Below are positions 1 to 5,147 of a stretch of DNA of 8,530 nucleotides, piece by piece. The translations under genes and the position numbers were made by a program. The notes below the pieces were generated by a model that did not search any database, was not told where the DNA came from, and worked only from the letters and a program-made list of their open reading frames with translations. The number at the start of each line of letters is the position of its first letter. Positions within the stretch are counted from its first letter, which is position 1. Location of the stretch: the NCBI GenBank assembly GCA_946185175.1, contig CAMHIH010000029.1, forward strand, positions 1 to 8,530. Reading direction: 5' to 3'. Source of the stretch: an uncultured Candidatus Saccharibacteria bacterium (GTDB taxonomy: Bacteria > Patescibacteriota > Saccharimonadia > Saccharimonadales > Saccharimonadaceae).

Positions 1-741
1 TTCCAGGCTGCTCAACACGTAGCCGCTCGAAGAGATCTCATCCATCTCGCATTCTGCGATATTGCCCGCCAACAGACGCCTGTAGGCATAACGGGTCTCC
101 TCGGACAGCATCGAATAGTCGTGCTGCTGCATCTTGGCGTAGGCCTCGGTTTTATCGTCGCCATCCAGCAGGTGGCGGATAAAGTTGACGTAGATGTAGC
201 AGCTCGCTACGCTGATTTCGTGAGCGTGAGTTAGGGCGGATACATCGCGCGTCAGCCTGAACGTGTCTTCATCTGAGAGATTCTGGGCGTGGCAAATGTA
301 AGCCACGGGCAGGATTCGCATCAGCGAACCGTTACCGTTGCTACGCTCGCCGGTTTCGCCACAGTTCTTCGGACTTTTGTGGCCGATCAGATAATTACTG
401 ATGGCCGCCGAGCAGGTGCCACCAATGTCGAAAGTCCTGCCGGTGGCAGTAAATTCGTCATCGTAGGCCCACTTGCCAAAGTTCCTCATGATGTCGTCGT
501 AGTTGACGTAGCCGCAATCAATCAGCGACTGCATCAGCGCAATCTCCATCGAGGTGTCATCCGACCAAGTGCCGGCCGGAACATTGTGGACGCCGAAGCC
601 CTCCATGTCGCGAATCGGCCTCTTTTGCAGGCTCTCACGACTCGAAAACTCTACCGGGACGCCCAATGCGTCACCAATTGCGTGACCAATCACGCCAGCT
701 CGTACCTGTGCTTCCAAATTCATGTTTTTTGAATGTACCAT
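1..741 (-). CDS. ADP-ribosylglycohydrolase (DraG/ARH family), C-terminus cut by window edge
   Basis: The reading frame is open on the minus strand from the ATG at 741 to the left edge (247 residues). It matches the ADP-ribosylglycohydrolase fold: GVIGHAIGDALGVPVEF (residues 16-32), the metal-binding GTWSDDTSMEIAL block (57-69, with S60-D61-D62), and NGNGSLMRILPVA (135-147). Family members use two metal ions to remove ADP-ribose from proteins or small ADP-ribose derivatives; the substrate here cannot be told. The C-terminal metal ligands, normally a D-x-D-T type motif, would lie beyond the window, so catalytic competence is unproven. No signal peptide or membrane segment is seen, so it is probably cytoplasmic. 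The start is fixed by AGGAGG at 751-756, 9 bases upstream; Met7 has no such site. Leu codon use is CTG in 12 of 18, unlike queH next door (1 of 22), which hints at a different origin or expression class. Family assignment is confident. Confidence 0.92.
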   Translation of the reverse strand, partial: MVHSKNMNLEAQVRAGVIGHAIGDALGVPVEFSSRESLQKRPIRDMEGFGVHNVPAGTWSDDTSMEIALMQSLIDCGYVNYDDIMRNFGKWAYDDEFTATGRTFDIGGTCSAAISNYLIGHKSPKNCGETGERSNGNGSLMRILPVAYICHAQNLSDEDTFRLTRDVSALTHAHEISVASCYIYVNFIRHLLDGDDKTEAYAKMQQHDYSMLSEETRYAYRRLLAGNIAECEMDEISSSGYVLSSLE

Positions 742-749
742 AAGTGTGT

Positions 750-758
750 TCCTCCTTA
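750..758 (-). promoter_or_regulatory. Strong Shine-Dalgarno site (TAAGGAGGA)
   Basis: The AGGAGG core is at 751-756, 9 bases from the ATG at 741. It decides the start of the ADP-ribosylglycohydrolase gene. It is notable because most other genes in the window lack such a site. Confidence 0.85.
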
Positions 759-795
759 TCTGGGATTTTTTACGGCAATATCACCGCATACCCAT

Positions 796-824
796 ATTAT
801 ATCAAAAAATGCCGATTTTGTCAA
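796..824 (-). promoter_or_regulatory. Consensus sigma-70-type promoter of the ADP-ribosylglycohydrolase gene
   Basis: On the minus strand TTGACA (819-824) is followed after exactly 17 bases by TATAAT (796-801). Both hexamers match the consensus perfectly. Transcription would start near 789, leaving a leader of about 48 bases that contains a full ribosome binding site. Confidence 0.85.
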
Positions 825-855
825 GCATAACAGATTAAGTTACCCTCTTTTATTG

Positions 856-861
856 TATAAT
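856..861 (+). promoter_or_regulatory. TATAAT -10 element immediately upstream of queH
   Basis: A perfect TATAAT ends 8 bases before the queH ATG at 870, so transcription would begin at about 868-870 and the mRNA would be leaderless or nearly so. No good -35 hexamer is present at 16-18 bases, and there is no Shine-Dalgarno sequence. An alternative -35 (TTGTCA at 818-823) has only a poor -10 partner. Confidence 0.6.
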
Positions 862-869
862 GAATAATA

Positions 870-1550
870 ATGAAGCTATTATTACATACTTGCTGTGCGC
901 CTTGCAGTATCTATTGCATTAAATCCTTGCGCGAAGAGGGCATTGAGCCGACGCTCTATTGGTATAACCCGAATATTCATCCCTATGCGGAATACAAGGC
1001 CCGTCGCGATTGCCTTAAAGAATACGCCAAGTTAGTCGGCGTAGAATTAATTATCGAAGATGCCTATGGTCTCGATGAGTTCGTTTGTAATGTGGCAGAT
1101 AAGCTAACGACTCGTTGTGAAGATTATTGCTATCCCAAACGTCTCCGCAAAGCGATGGAATACGCCAAGCAGAATGGCTTCGATACCATATCAACCACGC
1201 TGTTGTATAGCATCTATCAAAAACACGAGTATATCGAAGAACTCATGTATGGCCTCGCTAATGAAATCGGTTTAGACTTCCTCTATCGAGACTTCCGCGA
1301 AGGCTGGCAAGAGGGGCAGGATACGGCGCGTGCGATTGGCCTCTATATGCAAAAATACTGTGGCTGCGTCTTTTCGGAAGAAGAATCTGGTGTCGGGCGC
1401 GAGCTAAATCGCAAACTCAAAAAAATCGGCATTTCGCCAACCAACGCCAATGTGCGTAAAGTTATCGAGGAAAGCAAGACGGGCAATATCTTAATTCCAA
1501 CTCAGCTCGACGCGGCTATTGCAAAAGCATTTCCGGAGCAAGCGAAATAA
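870..1550 (+). CDS. queH: Epoxyqueuosine reductase QueH
   Basis: A 226-residue protein of the QueH (DUF208) family, which carries out the last step of queuosine formation in tRNA: reduction of epoxyqueuosine to queuosine at the wobble position of GUN-anticodon tRNAs. It is unrelated in sequence to the cobalamin-dependent QueG. Diagnostic features are the N-terminal LHTCCAPC (Cys8, Cys9, Cys12), the CEDYC pair (Cys83, Cys87), FDTISTTLL (104-112), and the C-terminal QKYCGCVFSEEES (161-173; Cys164, Cys166). In the family such cysteines hold the iron-sulfur cluster and iron. Length is normal for QueH. The ATG at 870 begins the canonical MKLLLHTCC start and lies directly after a TATAAT, implying a leaderless message. 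No other queuosine gene is in the window, so precursor supply cannot be judged. The gene is monocistronic and ends in a strong terminator. Confidence 0.95.
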   Translation: MKLLLHTCCAPCSIYCIKSLREEGIEPTLYWYNPNIHPYAEYKARRDCLKEYAKLVGVELIIEDAYGLDEFVCNVADKLTTRCEDYCYPKRLRKAMEYAKQNGFDTISTTLLYSIYQKHEYIEELMYGLANEIGLDFLYRDFREGWQEGQDTARAIGLYMQKYCGCVFSEEESGVGRELNRKLKKIGISPTNANVRKVIEESKTGNILIPTQLDAAIAKAFPEQAK

Positions 1551-1551
1551 A

Positions 1552-1578
1552 AAAAATATCCCCAATGGGGATATTTTT
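1552..1578. terminator. Bidirectional intrinsic terminator between queH and the L31 gene
   Basis: A perfect 12-bp inverted repeat (1552-1563 with 1567-1578) has a 3-base loop. The core is ATATCCCC/GGGGATAT flanked by an A-run on the left and a T-run on the right, so the RNA ends in a U-tract in either direction. It lies 2 bases after the queH stop and 12 bases after the L31 stop on the other strand, so it can serve both convergent genes. Confidence 0.92.
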
Positions 1579-1590
1579 GCGATTGCCTAA

Positions 1591-1920
1591 TTATTTCTCG
1601 GCCTCGGCAGCTTTTTTCTCGGCTTCCTTGGCAGCTTTCTTGGCTTTGTTGGCGAGAGCGGCTTTCATTGCGGCGGCTTTCTTGGCGCGAGCCTTGAAGC
1701 GATCGACGCGACCCTCGGTATCGATAATCTTTTCTTCGCCCGTGAAGAATGGGTGAGATGCGCTCGAGATCTGAACCTTTACGAGTGGATACTCTTTGCC
1801 ATCTGTCCATTTGATGGTTTCTTCAGACTTAGCAGTGGAGCGAGTTAGAAAAGAAAACTTTGCCTGCTCATCGGCAAACACCACAAAGTCATAGTCTTTA
1901 GGTTGAATTGATTTTTTCAT
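1591..1920 (-). CDS. rpmE2: 50S ribosomal protein L31, type B (no zinc cysteines), with Lys/Ala-rich tail
   Basis: A 109-residue protein. Residues 1-78 match type B bL31: MKKSIQPKDY start, FLTRSTAKSEETIKW (24-38), YPLVKVQISSASHPFFTG (44-61) and DTEGRVDRF (67-75). bL31 bridges the large and small ribosomal subunits. The zinc-binding cysteines of type A L31 are absent (no Cys at all), consistent with the zinc-independent form. Residues 77-109 form a Lys/Ala/Glu-rich, probably helical tail beyond the usual L31 end. The frame also opens upstream with a TTG four codons earlier, but the ATG at 1920 gives the family's standard N-terminus and lies 11 bases after an extended -10 element. The gene is alone on the minus strand, converges with queH, and diverges from the next gene. 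The family call is very secure; the symbol follows type B usage. Confidence 0.95.
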   Translation of the reverse strand: MKKSIQPKDYDFVVFADEQAKFSFLTRSTAKSEETIKWTDGKEYPLVKVQISSASHPFFTGEEKIIDTEGRVDRFKARAKKAAAMKAALANKAKKAAKEAEKKAAEAEK

Positions 1921-1931
1921 GATTACGTCCA

Positions 1932-1960
1932 ATTATATCAGATTAAATGCCTGAAGTAAA
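1932..1960 (-). promoter_or_regulatory. Extended -10 promoter of the L31 gene
   Basis: On the minus strand, TTTACT (1955-1960, 4 of 6 to TTGACA), a 17-base spacer, and TGA-TATAAT (TATAAT at 1932-1937, TG at 1939-1940). The predicted start is near 1925, leaving only about 5 bases before the ATG at 1920. Confidence 0.75.
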
Positions 1961-2005
1961 GTATGAAAACCCCTTAGCGTCACGACCGCAAATTCATGCC
2001 GCTTA

Positions 2006-2014
2006 TGGTATTAT
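2006..2014 (+). promoter_or_regulatory. Extended -10 promoter (TGG-TATTAT) of the WG-like repeat protein gene
   Basis: TG at 2006-2007 and TATTAT at 2009-2014 form an extended -10 without a good -35. Predicted transcription start is near 2021, giving a leader of about 19 bases with AGGA at 2029-2032, 7 bases before the ATG at 2040. This region also holds the divergent L31 promoter. Confidence 0.55.
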
Positions 2015-2039
2015 ATATAGTAGTAAATAGGATACAAAA

Positions 2040-4022
2040 ATGACACCAGACAACAGCTCAAACGGACAGACTCCAACGCTTGGAGATACGCCGTCGCTCG
2101 ATAATACGCCACCCGCACCGGCAGAAAACATGCCAGATCCAACTGTGACATTAGATGCTCCGGTCGGCGAAACGCCTCCTGCTCCGGAGACGACTAGCAG
2201 CATCGAAATCAAAGATCCGACTGCAGATATCTTGAATAGCCTGAACAAGGAAGCGGCTGATTCTATGGCGAACACGGTCGATCCTACGGCTAAGCCAGCC
2301 GAACAGTCCGCCGAACCAGCAAAACAGCCGGGCAGCAAAAAGAAAATTATTCTAATTGCCGTTATTGCCGTGATTGCCGTAGTTCTAGTAATCTGTGGCA
2401 TTATTTTCCTGCCAAAACTCTTTAATAATGGCGGCAATGTAGCTGTTTACGATAATGAAGTATTTTTCATCGAGGAGAAAAATAGCTCTAATTCCTATGC
2501 GATTTTTAATGCGGACGGAGAAAAATTAACCGACTTTAAATACGCAAATGTTTCTGAATTTAATGGCGGTTTTGCGGCAGCTTGTTTGGTTGAGGATAAC
2601 TCTAAATGTGGCGTAATTAATGCGAAGGGCGAAGAGGTCATTGAATTTGGTAAATACGACACAGTTGAAGGTGTAGGTGGTGGATATTTGGTGTCCAAAA
2701 ATGCAAAACGTTCGGTTGTGACATATGAAAATAAAACACTATTCAAACTTAGCGAAGACAATAAGGACGATATCAATCAATATGTCTATGCACCAAACGC
2801 TCCTTATATTATTCAGGCGTTAGGTGATGGGCAATATCAAATCTATAACACCAAAGGCGAAGAGGTGAAAAAAATCGCTTCAGCTGAACGCCCGAGCATC
2901 TTCTACGACGGAAGTCTCGACAAAACCTTTCTGTCGACAAAAGGTGTCATGTATATCTTAAAAAATGACGGTACTGGCATTGAAAGCGAAAATGCACTAG
3001 ACCGCGTCTACGATTCGGTAATAGAAGTTTCGGAGAATAAGAATTTAGCTATATTGGCTAAGTCGACTGATGCTGACCGTAAGAAATACGCCATATATTT
3101 TAACGGTAAGATTACCGACATATCCGACAATGAGTGTTCTGGCATTAATATAGCAGAAGATTACTCTGGACAGCAGATGGACTACTTAACATGCGGAACA
3201 AAGAGCTCGACCACCATTATCGGAACCGACGGCTTGTTGCACGTAAACTTTGCGGCGGCTAGCCACCAAAACATGGTCGATTATATTGGCATTAAGAATA
3301 ACTATGATGAAGGAACGACCACACTATTCTTCTTTAGAAACGACAACGAAATCAAGCGTGTCGAATTGGAGGGGCGCTGGGACACTGGTACAAAAGCTAT
3401 CAAGGGATACTATAGCCTAGTGCAAGATTATGGCAATACGGGCGCTTATAAAATCTTCGACATTGACGGTAACTTGAAGTTTGAATATCAGGCGGAACTT
3501 CCGTCGACGTCAATATCTCTAGCGGGCCCCGATCGGAACGGCTATTACTACCTTAAAGATTGTGAGAAAATTGATAATCCCGCCTACAATTCCTGCTATG
3601 ACTCTGTCCGATATAGCATCCTCGACTCCGATGGAAATATATTGTTCCGCGCCGACGGGGATAATTCGATAGAGTTCTTTGATGGAAACTACATCACATA
3701 CTCTAGCGAAGATAGAAACTACTTCTTATATGACAAAAACTTTGAACGCGTCGCAGTTACGAATGCTGTCAATTCCTTGTTCGGGGATTCGAATTTCTTA
3801 AGATACTCAAATGGCTTTAGTTTTATTCCCGCAACGCATTGGGAGAAGCGAGAGGGTGAACTGAATGGCGTGATTTTGGATCAGAATGGCAAGACTATTA
3901 TGTTCGTTACGAGCTCCTCGCAACCGACCATGATTGTTGCGAAATCATATTATCGGCTCAAGGATAGTTCGAAGAACTATTATTTCAAGAAGTCCGATAA
4001 CTCCATCTTCTATCAAAACTAA
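2040..4022 (+). CDS. Membrane-anchored protein with exported degenerate WG-like repeat domain
   Basis: A 660-residue protein I cannot assign to a named orthologue. Residues 1-98 are Pro/Thr/Asp/Glu-rich and probably disordered. KKK at 100-102 precedes one hydrophobic helix (about 103-124), which predicts a cytoplasmic N-terminus and an outside C-terminus. The remaining ~530 residues carry repeats of the form aromatic-x-I-x-(D/N)-x-x-G-(E/K/N): AIFNADGEKL, CGVINAKGEEVIEF, YQIYNTKGEEV, YKIFDIDGNLKF, YSILDSDGNILF, GVILDQNGKTI. These resemble WG repeats or blades of a beta-propeller, though the hallmark Trp-Gly is absent. Six outside cysteines fall into three near pairs (182/190, 366/385, 508/519), suggesting disulfides. 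Start: ATG with AGGA 7 bases upstream. It ends in a terminator and has its own promoter. A cell-surface binding or scaffolding role is inference only. Confidence 0.85.
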   Translation: MTPDNSSNGQTPTLGDTPSLDNTPPAPAENMPDPTVTLDAPVGETPPAPETTSSIEIKDPTADILNSLNKEAADSMANTVDPTAKPAEQSAEPAKQPGSKKKIILIAVIAVIAVVLVICGIIFLPKLFNNGGNVAVYDNEVFFIEEKNSSNSYAIFNADGEKLTDFKYANVSEFNGGFAAACLVEDNSKCGVINAKGEEVIEFGKYDTVEGVGGGYLVSKNAKRSVVTYENKTLFKLSEDNKDDINQYVYAPNAPYIIQALGDGQYQIYNTKGEEVKKIASAERPSIFYDGSLDKTFLSTKGVMYILKNDGTGIESENALDRVYDSVIEVSENKNLAILAKSTDADRKKYAIYFNGKITDISDNECSGINIAEDYSGQQMDYLTCGTKSSTTIIGTDGLLHVNFAAASHQNMVDYIGIKNNYDEGTTTLFFFRNDNEIKRVELEGRWDTGTKAIKGYYSLVQDYGNTGAYKIFDIDGNLKFEYQAELPSTSISLAGPDRNGYYYLKDCEKIDNPAYNSCYDSVRYSILDSDGNILFRADGDNSIEFFDGNYITYSSEDRNYFLYDKNFERVAVTNAVNSLFGDSNFLRYSNGFSFIPATHWEKREGELNGVILDQNGKTIMFVTSSSQPTMIVAKSYYRLKDSSKNYYFKKSDNSIFYQN

Positions 4023-4054
4023 AAAAATAACCCCCACGGTGGGGTTATTTTTTT
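4021..4054. terminator. Bidirectional intrinsic terminator
   Basis: A perfect 14-bp inverted repeat (4021-4034 with 4041-4054) has a 6-base loop, CACGGT. The core AACCCC/GGGGTT is flanked by seven A and seven T residues, so it can end transcription from either side. It overlaps the stop codon of the WG-like repeat gene and lies just beyond the stop of the convergent two-helix membrane protein gene at 4061. Confidence 0.92.
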
Positions 4055-4060
4055 ATTGAG

Positions 4061-4438
4061 CTAGTCTTTCTCAAAATAGTCACGCTTCGCTAGTTTGCGC
4101 ATGTAATCCTCGAGCTTTTGCGTGCCATTTTCGAGTTGGTAATAATGCCGCACATAGAACAGGGTGACGATAAGTAGAATAAGTGTAATCCCGCCGACGC
4201 AGTAAGTTACAATATCTGAGCCAGCATTGCTAGGATTGGCGAGGCCCATGCTTAAACAAATGAAGAACACGAAGAAGATAATCAGAAAAAGCGCAAAGAA
4301 CATAGTTACGATTAGATGGATAAATCTCTCATGCTGAAACTGTTGAACCTGATCGCGATGAAAAGCGATTAATTCCGCGCTGGGGTGTTTTGATTCTTTA
4401 TCAATGTATTCAATGTAGGCCTTTAACTTTTTATCCAT
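4061..4438 (-). CDS. Small two-helix membrane protein, function unknown
   Basis: A 125-residue protein. Residues 1-38 are hydrophilic with a conserved-looking QHERFIHLIVTM stretch (35-46). Two hydrophobic segments follow (about 39-62, Phe-rich, and 77-96), joined by a short polar loop with AGSD. The tail (97-125) is charged. Both ends are predicted to be cytoplasmic. I recall similar small proteins with an HERxIHLxVT motif in Firmicutes, but cannot name a family or function. Two in-frame ATGs exist, at 4444 and 4438. A TGC-TATAAT element at 4445-4453 abuts the first, so transcription should start at about 4438, which favours the second ATG and a truly leaderless message. It sits just downstream of the terminator of the Asp-rich gene and so is a separate unit. 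Confidence 0.8.
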   Translation of the reverse strand: MDKKLKAYIEYIDKESKHPSAELIAFHRDQVQQFQHERFIHLIVTMFFALFLIIFFVFFICLSMGLANPSNAGSDIVTYCVGGITLILLIVTLFYVRHYYQLENGTQKLEDYMRKLAKRDYFEKD

Positions 4439-4444
4439 AAGCAT

Positions 4445-4453
4445 ATTATAGCA
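4445..4453 (-). promoter_or_regulatory. Extended -10 promoter abutting the start codon of the two-helix membrane protein gene
   Basis: TGC at 4451-4453 and perfect TATAAT at 4445-4450 on the minus strand. Six bases separate the hexamer from the ATG at 4438, so the predicted +1 is the A of that ATG. No recognisable -35 exists, because the position falls inside the upstream terminator hairpin. Confidence 0.7.
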
Positions 4454-4463
4454 TCGAGATAGG

Positions 4464-4490
4464 AAAAGAGCCGCGACTGGGTCGCGGCTC
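4464..4490 (-). terminator. Intrinsic terminator of the Asp-rich gene
   Basis: A perfect 10-bp GC-rich stem (4468-4477 with 4481-4490; GAGCCGCGAC type) has a 3-base loop, followed on the minus strand by TTTT (4464-4467). It lies 47 bases after the Asp-rich gene's stop. There is no T-run in the plus direction, so it acts leftward only. Confidence 0.85.
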
Positions 4491-4537
4491 GGGTTGTGCT
4501 CGTTAGAGCGGGTTGTCAGGTGAGTTTCGGGTGGCGA

Positions 4538-4939
4538 TTAGTTCGCGGGCGGCTCGTCGTCGCTGACGTCCGGGAAAATCTGACCAAGGGTCAAATCGCT
4601 GGGATCAGCCCCACCGTCGCCATCATCGTCGTCGTCGGAGTCGTCGTTGCCGGGCCCAGAGCCATCATCGTCGTCGGAGTCGTCGTCATCATCATCGTCG
4701 TCGGAGTCGTCATCGTCGTCGATGAAGTCGTCGTAGCCCATAGTCGGGCCGAGATCCGCTGCCGCGCAGGTGAAGTCGTTCACGATTGTGGCCGCCGAAG
4801 CGAGCATGTTGGCATTGTGGGTGCGCGCATCCACGTCGTCGGGCTCAGCGCCGGGCAGATCGATGTTCAGGCTGGGGGCGGAGTAGCCGTACTCGCTGAC
4901 GTTACCGAAGTTTACCTGGATCTTAATGTTCTTACTCAT
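4538..4939 (-). CDS. Extremely acidic Asp-rich protein, function unknown
   Basis: A 133-residue protein with 38 Asp and 3 Glu but only three Lys/Arg (K3, K6, R39), so its charge is extremely negative. Residues 1-68 look foldable (MSKNIKIQVNFGNVSEYGYS start, one Cys at 58). Residues 70-115 are runs of Asp broken by Ser and Gly. The tail 116-133 is again mixed (LTLGQIFPDVSDDEPPAN). There is no signal peptide or membrane helix. I do not recognise the family; cation binding, nucleic-acid mimicry or protein-partner shielding are possible but unsupported. The frame stays open up to 5059, but AGGAGG at 4948-4953 fits the ATG at 4939 (8 bases) and is too close to the ATG at 4945, and the predicted transcript begins near 5043. 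It has its own consensus promoter, structured leader and terminator, which supports a real and well-expressed gene. Confidence 0.8.
   Translation of the reverse strand: MSKNIKIQVNFGNVSEYGYSAPSLNIDLPGAEPDDVDARTHNANMLASAATIVNDFTCAAADLGPTMGYDDFIDDDDDSDDDDDDDDSDDDDGSGPGNDDSDDDDDGDGGADPSDLTLGQIFPDVSDDEPPAN
4632..4711 (-). repeat. In-frame repeat of the Asp-Ser coding unit
   Basis: The 14-base unit TCGTCGGAGTCGTC (plus-strand reading) occurs three times, at 4632-4645, 4671-4684 and 4698-4711. The offsets are 39 and 27 bases, both multiples of three, within GTC/ATC triplet runs. It encodes the DDSDD blocks of the Asp-rich protein, and copy changes would keep the frame. Confidence 0.8.
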
Positions 4940-5043
4940 AGTCATTTCCTCCTTTATGAGTACGTGTGTGTGCCTTTGGGTGGCACGGGGATTGGTTCGT
5001 GTGCTGTTTTGCGCACAAAAGACATAGCCGGCTTGAGCCAGCT
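4940..5043 (-). promoter_or_regulatory. Structured 5' leader of the Asp-rich gene
   Basis: The predicted transcript has about 100 untranslated bases. A hairpin at 5026-5043 (stem GCTGGCT/AGCCGGC type with a 4-base loop) would sit at the very 5' end of the RNA. Two 5-bp hairpins follow (5000-5017, TGTGC/GCACA; 4970-4986, GTGCC/GGCAC), then AGGAGG at 4948-4953. No known riboswitch class is recognised. Confidence 0.5.
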
Positions 5044-5049
5044 TCAAGT

Positions 5050-5078
5050 ATAATACCACAAAAACAAAAATATGTCAA
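5050..5078 (-). promoter_or_regulatory. Strong consensus promoter of the Asp-rich gene
   Basis: On the minus strand, TTGACA (5073-5078), a 17-base spacer, and TATTAT (5050-5055) preceded by TGG, an extended -10. This is among the strongest promoters in the window. The predicted start is near 5043. Confidence 0.85.
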
Positions 5079-5109
5079 TACTTTTACAACAAAAGCCCTC
5101 TGCGTTTAC

Positions 5110-5138
5110 TAGTCAACCCCTTAAAATAATGCTAAAAT
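5110..5138 (+). promoter_or_regulatory. Promoter of the serS-hpf-secA run
   Basis: TAGTCA (5110-5115, 4 of 6 to TTGACA), a 17-base spacer, and TAAAAT (5133-5138) preceded by TGC, an extended -10. The predicted start is near 5145, leaving about 3 bases before the serS ATG at 5148. There is no Shine-Dalgarno. Confidence 0.7.
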
Positions 5139-5147
5139 AGAGCTACC

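Noticed and set aside
289..732. A 147-residue plus-strand open frame
   Set aside because: It lies wholly opposite the conserved ADP-ribosylglycohydrolase frame, lacks any recognisable domain and has no ribosome site.
1921..1932. TTG start four codons upstream of L31
   Set aside because: The TTG overlaps the edge of the TATAAT element, and the ATG at 1920 gives the canonical MKK start of bL31.
2003..2437. A 144-residue minus-strand open frame
   Set aside because: It is antisense to the disordered and membrane-helix region of the WG-like repeat protein and has no ribosome site or family signature.
4632..4711. CRISPR-like array
   Set aside because: The repeats are only 14 bases, irregularly spaced, and explained by in-frame Asp/Ser codons.
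4940..5043. Riboswitch in the Asp-rich gene leader
   Set aside because: The hairpins are short and match no riboswitch consensus I know; kept only as a structured leader.
4496..5053. A Val-rich plus-strand open frame of 185 residues
   Set aside because: It is the antisense of the Asp codon runs (GAC/GAT read as GTC/ATC); the minus strand has the promoter, AGGAGG and terminator.
4940..5059. Upstream extension of the Asp-rich protein to a start at 5059
   Set aside because: The added 40 residues fall on the predicted promoter and hairpin leader, and the AGGAGG at 4948-4953 fits only the ATG at 4939.
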